DNA of 64,000 nucleotides. Source: Sphingomonas sp. Mn802worker (lineage in GTDB: Bacteria; Pseudomonadota; Alphaproteobacteria; Sphingomonadales; Sphingomonadaceae). The stretch is taken from positions 1 through 64,000 of the forward strand of contig NZ_AORY01000004.1 in the NCBI RefSeq assembly GCF_000382485.1, written 5' to 3'. Positions 58,372 through 64,000 of the stretch are shown here, one piece after another; the first letter of the stretch is position 1, and the number at the start of each line of letters is the position of its first letter. Position numbers and translations under genes: made by a program. The notes beneath the pieces were generated by a model. The model did not search any database, was not told the origin of the DNA, and saw nothing but the letters and a program-made list of their open reading frames with translations.

Positions 58372-60576
58372 TCAGACCGGCGGCAGGCCGGCGAGCAGGG
58401 TGTCGAGCGTTGCGGGCACGTCGCGCACACGCACGCCGGTCGCGTTGTGGATCGCGTTGATGACCGCGGCGCCCGCGCCCGAGATGCCGAGCTCGCCGAC
58501 CCCCTTCGCGCCGACCTGATTGGCGGCGTCGTCGATCTCTTCGATGAAATGGACGTCGATCTGTGGCACGTCGGCGTTCACCGCGACGTGATACTCGCCG
58601 AAGTCGGGATTGACGAAGCGGCCGCTGCGGGTGTCGACGACCGCCGCTTCGCCGAGCGCGTAGCTGACGCCCCACACCATGCCGCCGATGATCTGGTTGG
58701 CCGCGGTTTTTGCGTTGAGCACGCGGCCGACGTCGAACACGCCGAGCATTCGGCGCACGCGCACCTCGCCGGTGACCGCGTTGACCGCAACTTCGCAAAA
58801 GTGCGCGCCGTGGCTCGCCTGGCTGGTGCGCTTGGCCTGTTGTCCGGGCGACGACTTGCCGCGCCCCTCGATGGGTTCGCCGCGCACGAGATCGGCGAGC
58901 GGCACCTCACGCCCGCCCGCCGCGACGCAGCCGTCATGCAACACCAGTTCAGCCGGCGCGGCGTTCATCCTGAGTGCAAGTTCGGCGAGCACGTCCTCGC
59001 ACGCCAGCACCACTGCCGCGCATGCGCTGCCCGCGCCGAACGACCCGCCCGAGCCGGCGCTCTTGGGATAGTTGGTGTCGCCGATCCGCACGTCGACCTG
59101 GGATGCATCGACGCCCAGCACCTCGCCCGCGGTCTGCGCGAGAATAGTGTAGGTGCCGGTGCCGATATCGGTCATGTCGGTTTCGACCGTGACGCGCCCG
59201 TTCGGCTCCACCCGCACGTTCGCCGCCGCGGTGACGGTGAAGTTGCCGCGCAGCGCCGCCGCCATGCCGATGCCGATCAGCCACTCGCCCTCCAGCGTGG
59301 TGCCCGGATCGGGCACGCGCTCGGGCCAGCCGAAGCGGCGCGCGCCTTGCGTGTAGCAGTCGAGCAGGCGACGGGTGGAGAAGGGCTTGGAAGAGGTCGG
59401 ATCGAACGCCGGCTCGTTGCGGCGGCGCAGCTCGATCGGATCGAGCCCGAGCTGCTCGGCGAGCTCGTCCATCGCACACTCTATCGCGAAGGTGCCGATC
59501 GCCTCGCCCGGCGCGCGCACCGCGCCGGTCGGCGGCAGGTCGACGCGCGCGAGCGCGGTCCGGAACACGCGCGTGTCGCCGCTGTAGAGTGGGATCGAGC
59601 CGAACGGGATCGGTTCCAGGAACGCAGCATCGTCGTTCTGATAGGCGACGCCCTCGTGCGCAATCGCGCTGATGCGGCCGTCGTGGTCGCAGGCGATGCG
59701 GATGCGCTGGCGCGTCTCGCTGCGATGGTGGACGAGGTAGGCGGTCTCGCGTCGGGGGAGCGCGACCTTGACCGGGCGACCGAGCTTCTCCGCCGCGATC
59801 GCCGCGAGGATCACCTCGGGGCCGACGCCCGTCTTGCCGCCGAAGCCGCCGCCGACGTAAGGCGCCAGGACGCGCACGTGATCGTCGGCGATGCCGAGCG
59901 CCTTGGCGATCGTGCCCTTGGCCGCGCCGATCACCTGATTGCTCGAGCGGACGGTCAGCCGATCGCCTTCCCACCAGGCGGTGGTGGCGTGCGGCTCCAG
60001 CGCGGCGGGGAAGTGCGCGGGGGTGGTGTAGGTCGCGTCAAAGGTGACGGGAGCGTCGCGCATCGCGCCGTCGAGGTCGCCCTTGCTGATCGGGGACAGG
60101 AAGCCGATCTCGGGCTTATCCTCAACCGGTTCGACCGAGAAATCATAGCGGCCCTCGCGTGCGTCGAACGAGACGCGCACCAGTGATGCCGCCTCGCGTG
60201 CAACTGCCTGGCTTTCAGCCACGACCGCGGCGACGGGTTGCCCGGCGTAGAAGATGTGACGTTTGCCCTGCTCAGCCAAGCGGCTGGAATTACCTTCGCC
60301 CGCCATGATCCGGGGATCGTCGTGGATCACCGCGAGGACGCCAGGCAGTGCCTCGGCCGCGCTCGCGTCGATGCCGGTCACCTCGCCCGCGCCGACGGGT
60401 GCGCCGACGATCGCGAGATAAGCGGTGCCTTCCGACGCATCCTCGAACGCGTAGGTCGCCGTGCCAGTGACCTTCAGCGGCCCCTCGATCCGCGGCAGCG
60501 GAGCACCGAGCAGCCCTTGCACGGCGCGCTGCAGCCCGCCCGGTCGCTCGGCCGTGTCGATCGCCTGTTCGGTCAC
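58372..60576 (-). CDS. Molybdopterin-binding subunit of an aldehyde/xanthine dehydrogenase (copy 2)
   Basis: The 734-residue protein has the xanthine-oxidase large-subunit fold. It contains LGAPLPRIEGPLKVTGTATY, EPHATTAWWEGDRLTVRSSN, PYVGGGFGGKTGVGPEVILA (Mo-cofactor loop), and TGAVRAPGEAIGTFAIECAM. The C-terminus has KGVGELGISGAGAAVINAIH with the catalytic Glu. It resembles PaoC of Escherichia coli in length and motifs. GTG 60576 is the start. It follows the sister subunit by 82 bases and differs from it widely, so it is a diverged paralogue. Substrate is unknown, with aromatic or aliphatic aldehydes likely. Confidence 0.92.
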   Translation of the reverse strand: MTEQAIDTAERPGGLQRAVQGLLGAPLPRIEGPLKVTGTATYAFEDASEGTAYLAIVGAPVGAGEVTGIDASAAEALPGVLAVIHDDPRIMAGEGNSSRLAEQGKRHIFYAGQPVAAVVAESQAVAREAASLVRVSFDAREGRYDFSVEPVEDKPEIGFLSPISKGDLDGAMRDAPVTFDATYTTPAHFPAALEPHATTAWWEGDRLTVRSSNQVIGAAKGTIAKALGIADDHVRVLAPYVGGGFGGKTGVGPEVILAAIAAEKLGRPVKVALPRRETAYLVHHRSETRQRIRIACDHDGRISAIAHEGVAYQNDDAAFLEPIPFGSIPLYSGDTRVFRTALARVDLPPTGAVRAPGEAIGTFAIECAMDELAEQLGLDPIELRRRNEPAFDPTSSKPFSTRRLLDCYTQGARRFGWPERVPDPGTTLEGEWLIGIGMAAALRGNFTVTAAANVRVEPNGRVTVETDMTDIGTGTYTILAQTAGEVLGVDASQVDVRIGDTNYPKSAGSGGSFGAGSACAAVVLACEDVLAELALRMNAAPAELVLHDGCVAAGGREVPLADLVRGEPIEGRGKSSPGQQAKRTSQASHGAHFCEVAVNAVTGEVRVRRMLGVFDVGRVLNAKTAANQIIGGMVWGVSYALGEAAVVDTRSGRFVNPDFGEYHVAVNADVPQIDVHFIEEIDDAANQVGAKGVGELGISGAGAAVINAIHNATGVRVRDVPATLDTLLAGLPPV

Positions 60577-60658
60577 CGTGACGCTCCCCGCTTGAACCCG
60601 TCCAATCTAGGAAGCGCGCCGCGCCCGCGCCAGCCATGGCAGACGCGATGCGACCGGT

Positions 60659-62914
60659 TTACACGTCGAATGGCAGCTGCTCGATGATCTTGTCACAGGT
60701 GATCGGAAAATCACGCACGCGCACGCCCGTTGCATTGTAGATCGCGTTGGCGACCGCCGCGCCCGCGCCCGAGATGCCAAGTTCACCGATCCCCTTGGCG
60801 TGGATTGGATTGACGTGCACGTCGCGCTCTTCGAGGAAGTGCACCTCGAGATGCGGCACATCGGCGTGCGAGGGCACGTGATATTCCGCCATGTCGCGGT
60901 TGACGACCTTGCCGTTGCGCTCGTCGTGGATCATCTCCTCGGTCATCGCAGAGCCGATGCCGAACGTCATGCCGCCCAGACACTGCGACCGCGCGGTCTT
61001 CTCGTTGAGGATGCGCCCGGCGGCGAACACCCCCAGCATCCGCTCGACGCGCACCTCGCCGGTCACGACATTGACCTTCACCGCGCAGAAATGCGCGCCG
61101 TAGCCGGCCTGGTGGAACTTCTTCTCCTGCTTGCCGGGCTCGATCTGGCCGATCACGCCCATATTCTCTTCGATCAGGTCGGTGATCGCGACCGAGCGGT
61201 TGTCGCCGATCGCGCGCCCGTCCTTGAGCGTCATGTCCGCAACCGCGACGCCCATCGACTTGGCGAGCTTCTCACGAATTTTCTCGCAGGCGAGATAGAC
61301 AGATGACCCGGCCGAGCCCGCGCCCCACGATCCACCCGATCCTGATGAGGGCGGTGCCTTGCCGTCGCCCAGATGCACAACGACCTTATCGATCGGCAGC
61401 CCGAGCGTCTCGGCGGTGATCTGCGCCAGGATGGTGTAGGTGCCGGTGCCGATATCGGTCATGTCGGTGTCGACGACCGCGCGGCCGTCGGTGGTCAGCG
61501 TGACCTTCGCCGCCGATTTCATCAGCTGGTTTGATCGCACCGCGGACGACACGCCCATGCCGTGGAGCCACTCGCCGCGGCGATCGCTGCCCGCCTTCTT
61601 GCGCTGCGACCAACCGAACAATTGCGCGCCCTTCTCCAGCGCGGGGATCAGGTTGCGGCTGGAGAAGGGGATCTGCTTTTCCGGTTCCTGCGCGGGTTCG
61701 TTGCGGCGGCGCAGCTCGATCGGATCAATCCCGAGCTTCTCGGCAAGCTCGTCCATCGCGCATTCGAGGCCCATCATGCCGACCGCCTCGCCCGGCGCGC
61801 GCATCGAGCCCGCGGCGTTCAGGTTGAGCGCGACGAGGTCATGATTGATCTCGCGGTTTTCACCGCCGTAGAGGAAGTGCGTGCCGACCGCGACCGGCTC
61901 CCAATATTGCTCGTACGGGGTGTTGGTGACGAGCGAATTGTGGCTCAGCGCGTCGATCTTGCCGTTCGCATCGGTACCCAGCCGGATACGCTGCTCTGTG
62001 TTCGAACGGCGCACCGTCGCGTCATAGACCTGCTGTCGTGCAAGCACGATCTTGACCGGGCGGCCGAGCTTCTTCGCCGCGACCGCGGCCGCGACGCTCT
62101 CGGGCGCGATGCCGAGCTTCGAGCCGAAGCCGCCGCCGACGAAGCGCGCGATGATCCGCACCTTGTCCGCCGGTACACCCAATGCCTTCGCAAGTTGCTG
62201 CTGGTCGCTCGCCACCATCTGATAGGCGCCGTGCAGGATCAGCGTGCCATCGCGCCATTCCGCGATCGAGGCGTGCGGCTCCATCGCGGTCGAGTTCTGA
62301 CTTGGCGTGGTGTAGGTGACATCGAGCTGGACCGGCGCCTCGTTGAACGCCTTCTCGAAATTGCCCTGCTTGCTGTGGCCGGGGATTTGGTCTTCCTTCG
62401 GCTCCTTGCCCTGATCCTTGTGCGCGGCGAAGACGTAACTGGCGTCCTTCGTCTCATGCTCGATCCGGACCGCGGCGGCGCCGTCGCGTGCGGCCTCGAA
62501 CGTTTCCGCGACGACGACGGCGACCGGCTCGCCGAAATAATGCACCTCCTGCACGCCCTGCGGCGGCGCGGTGGTCGCACCGCCCTGACCGGGGCTGCGG
62601 ATGAACGTGTCGTAATCGGCGATGACGTCAATCACGCCGGGCAGGGCGCGCGCGGCGCTGTCGTCTATCTTGGTGATCTTGCCCGCACCGAAGGTCGCGC
62701 GCACCAGCACGCCGTAGCTCAGTCGCTCGGCGGGATATTCCGCCGCATAGGGCGCGCGGCCGGTCACCTTCAACGGCCCCTCGACGCGGTTGATCGGCTT
62801 CCCGATCACGTCCTGCGCGCCATGGTCGAGGAAGCTGTTCGGACGCGGCTCGTCCATCACCAGTGCGTTGGTTTCCGCATCATCGGAGCCGAACAATTTG
62901 CCAAGAATGCTCAT
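60659..62914 (-). CDS. Molybdopterin-binding subunit of an aldehyde/xanthine dehydrogenase (copy 1, PaoC-like)
   Basis: The 751 residues include GKPINRVEGPLKVTGRAPYA, EPHASIAEWRDGTLILHGAY, RFVGGGFGSKLGIAPESVAA, AGSMRAPGEAVGMMGLECAM, and KGIGELGISGAGAAVANAIY with the catalytic Glu. An inserted charged segment near residue 150 (AHKDQGKEPKEDQIPGH) is absent from copy 2. ATG 62914 overlaps the FAD-subunit stop by four bases, so this copy is the direct partner of the FAD and iron-sulfur subunits. There is no Tat signal here; in PaoABC-type complexes the signal is on the iron-sulfur subunit, whose N-terminus is outside the window. Confidence 0.93.
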   Translation of the reverse strand: MSILGKLFGSDDAETNALVMDEPRPNSFLDHGAQDVIGKPINRVEGPLKVTGRAPYAAEYPAERLSYGVLVRATFGAGKITKIDDSAARALPGVIDVIADYDTFIRSPGQGGATTAPPQGVQEVHYFGEPVAVVVAETFEAARDGAAAVRIEHETKDASYVFAAHKDQGKEPKEDQIPGHSKQGNFEKAFNEAPVQLDVTYTTPSQNSTAMEPHASIAEWRDGTLILHGAYQMVASDQQQLAKALGVPADKVRIIARFVGGGFGSKLGIAPESVAAAVAAKKLGRPVKIVLARQQVYDATVRRSNTEQRIRLGTDANGKIDALSHNSLVTNTPYEQYWEPVAVGTHFLYGGENREINHDLVALNLNAAGSMRAPGEAVGMMGLECAMDELAEKLGIDPIELRRRNEPAQEPEKQIPFSSRNLIPALEKGAQLFGWSQRKKAGSDRRGEWLHGMGVSSAVRSNQLMKSAAKVTLTTDGRAVVDTDMTDIGTGTYTILAQITAETLGLPIDKVVVHLGDGKAPPSSGSGGSWGAGSAGSSVYLACEKIREKLAKSMGVAVADMTLKDGRAIGDNRSVAITDLIEENMGVIGQIEPGKQEKKFHQAGYGAHFCAVKVNVVTGEVRVERMLGVFAAGRILNEKTARSQCLGGMTFGIGSAMTEEMIHDERNGKVVNRDMAEYHVPSHADVPHLEVHFLEERDVHVNPIHAKGIGELGISGAGAAVANAIYNATGVRVRDFPITCDKIIEQLPFDV

Positions 62915-63876
62915 GCGGTCAAATCCCTGAGGGTCGCGATCAGCGTGCGCCGTACGAGCGGTATCTTGAAGTCGTTCGAGCCGTAGCCCTTGGCGTCGGC
63001 GAGCAGCGCGTCGGCGGCGGCCTCGAACGCCTCGGTCGACGGTGCGCGGCCGACAACCGCAGCCTCGACCGCCGGATTGCGCCACGGCATTGGCCCGAGA
63101 CCGCCGAACGCGAGCGCGGCGGAGGCGATGACACCATTCTTCACCTCGACCACGCCTGCGACCGAGACGAGCGCAAAGGCGTAGGAGGCCCGGTCGCGCA
63201 CCTTGCGGTAGACCTGCTTGCCCGCCGGCGGGGAGGGCAGCTCGACGTGGGTGATAAGTTCGCCGGCCTCCAGCACGGTCTCGATCTGCGGTGTCTCGCC
63301 GGGAAGACGGTAGAAATCGTGGATTGGAATGCGACGCTTGTCGCCGTCAGCCTTCTGCGTAACGATCACGGCATCGAGCGCGCGCATCGCCACCGCCATG
63401 TCGCTCGGGTGCGTCGCAATGCACTGTTCGCTGGTACCGAGCACTGCCAGAATGCGGTTGAAGCCGCCGACCGCGTCGCATCCCGAGCCGGGCTGACGCT
63501 TGTTGCAGCGTGAGGCCGTGTCGTAGAAATAATAACAGCGCGTCCGCTGGAGCAGATTGCCCCCGGTCGACGCCTTGTTGCGCAACTGCCCCGACGCACC
63601 AGCGAGCAACGCGCGGCTGAGCACCTCGTACTTCTCGACGACGCGCGGGTCGGCGGCGAGATCGCTGTTGGGAACGAGCGCGCCGATCGTCAGGCCGCCG
63701 TCATCGCGCTCCTCGATCGTGTTCAGGTCCAACCGGCTAATGTCGACCAGCCGCTCGGGCGTCTCGACCTGCAGCTTCATCAGGTCGAGCAGATTGGTGC
63801 CGCCCGCGATGAAGCGCCCGTTCGCGCGCGTCGCCGCCTCGATCGTATTGGCGCGTTGGTAGTCGAAGGTCTTCAT
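62911..63876 (-). CDS. FAD-binding subunit of a PaoB-type molybdenum hydroxylase
   Basis: The 321 residues show the FAD motifs RFIAGGTNLLDLMKLQVETP and QLRNKASTGGNLLQRTRCYY (AGGTN and GGNLLQ). A Cys group CYYFYDTASRCNKRQPGSGC then fits the extra [4Fe-4S] cluster of PaoB-like subunits, with a further Cys at EQCIATHPSD. This subunit passes electrons from the [2Fe-2S] subunit through FAD to an acceptor. ATG 63876 overlaps the stop of the upstream gene by four bases (ATGA). Confidence 0.93.
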   Translation of the reverse strand: MKTFDYQRANTIEAATRANGRFIAGGTNLLDLMKLQVETPERLVDISRLDLNTIEERDDGGLTIGALVPNSDLAADPRVVEKYEVLSRALLAGASGQLRNKASTGGNLLQRTRCYYFYDTASRCNKRQPGSGCDAVGGFNRILAVLGTSEQCIATHPSDMAVAMRALDAVIVTQKADGDKRRIPIHDFYRLPGETPQIETVLEAGELITHVELPSPPAGKQVYRKVRDRASYAFALVSVAGVVEVKNGVIASAALAFGGLGPMPWRNPAVEAAVVGRAPSTEAFEAAADALLADAKGYGSNDFKIPLVRRTLIATLRDLTA

Positions 63877-64000
63877 GCCGACACCTTCTCTTGTGCGGGT
63901 TGCTCGGCGGCAGCACGCGGCGCGGGCTTGATCGCCTGCTCGCCCGACTGACCTGCGACCTCGCGGATCGCGTCGACGATGTTGGGATAGGCGGCGCAAC
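63873..64000 (-). CDS. [2Fe-2S] subunit of the molybdenum hydroxylase, C-terminal end only
   Basis: The last 42 codons run in from the right edge: CAAYPNIVDAIREVAGQSGE, then QAIKPAPRAAAEQ to the stop at 63873. The C-x-AYPNI segment corresponds to the C-terminal Cys region (CxxYxNIVxAI) of PaoA/CutS-type ferredoxin subunits with two [2Fe-2S] clusters. The Pro/Ala-rich tail is typical. Its N-terminus, including any Tat signal, lies beyond the window. It is the first gene of the operon as far as can be seen. Confidence 0.88.
   Translation of the reverse strand, partial: CAAYPNIVDAIREVAGQSGEQAIKPAPRAAAEQPAQEKVSA

Overview
The window looks like part of the chromosome of a high-GC alphaproteobacterium, most likely a Sphingomonas-type member of the Sphingomonadaceae. 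This is inferred from gene content and order: infA-maf-RNase E/G-like-yacG next to tRNA-Phe, a short-form HisG, a CobS/CobT pair beside BolA and a J-domain protein, a PccR-type regulator beside propionyl-CoA carboxylase, and strong G/C bias at third codon positions. There is no rRNA gene to confirm it, and no CRISPR array or prophage was seen.

Bases 1-4360 are a decayed accessory zone. A partial unknown gene runs off the left edge. Next comes an IS1182-family insertion sequence whose transposase is broken by two frameshifts, flanked by a 74-bp imperfect direct repeat that resembles serine-resolvase sites. Then come a malate:quinone oxidoreductase pseudogene (nonsense codon, frameshift, truncation), a cupin remnant, and about 1.2 kb with no convincing gene. 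The zone stops at the 3' end of tRNA-Phe (4361-4436), a typical integration point.

From 4.4 to 20.4 kb is ordinary core genome. It holds yacG, the RNase, maf and infA, then a proton-pumping pyrophosphatase, thiL, a Na+/H+ antiporter, DUF4169 and nusB. A ferritin-like protein, hisD-hisG, a DUF2332 protein and an AraC regulator follow. A minus-strand run bolA-GST-Nudix-pirin and a J-domain protein complete it. From 20.8 to 28 kb are cobS-cobT, a racemase-like enzyme, a ribbon-helix-helix protein, argB, yggT, folD and marC.

From 28.3 to 31.4 kb is a small envelope-sugar group: a GT-C-like membrane protein, GtrA and a methyltransferase. From 31.4 to 35.4 kb otsB, a GH15 glycosidase and otsA are translationally coupled, a trehalose module with a hydrolase inside it. 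An isochorismatase-like hydrolase, an M13 metallopeptidase, acetyl-CoA synthetase and a PilZ protein follow.

From 40.8 to 51.7 kb is the propionyl-CoA to succinyl-CoA pathway. A divergent PccR regulator faces pccB across tandem operator-like repeats. The run continues with two small unknown proteins, methylmalonyl-CoA epimerase, an enoyl-CoA hydratase, the B12-dependent mutase, an LprI-like protein, biotin synthase, a DUF4160/DUF2442 cassette and the biotin-carrying pccA. Biotin synthase thus sits with the enzyme that uses biotin.

From 51.7 to 56.6 kb a minus-strand operon encodes an outer-membrane factor, a periplasmic adaptor, an ABC ATPase and a MacB-like permease, that is, a tripartite efflux pump. 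From 56.7 kb to the right edge a second minus-strand operon encodes a PaoABC-like molybdenum hydroxylase ([2Fe-2S] subunit, FAD/[4Fe-4S] subunit and two different molybdopterin subunits) with its maturation factors XdhC and MocA. The first gene of that operon is cut by the window end.
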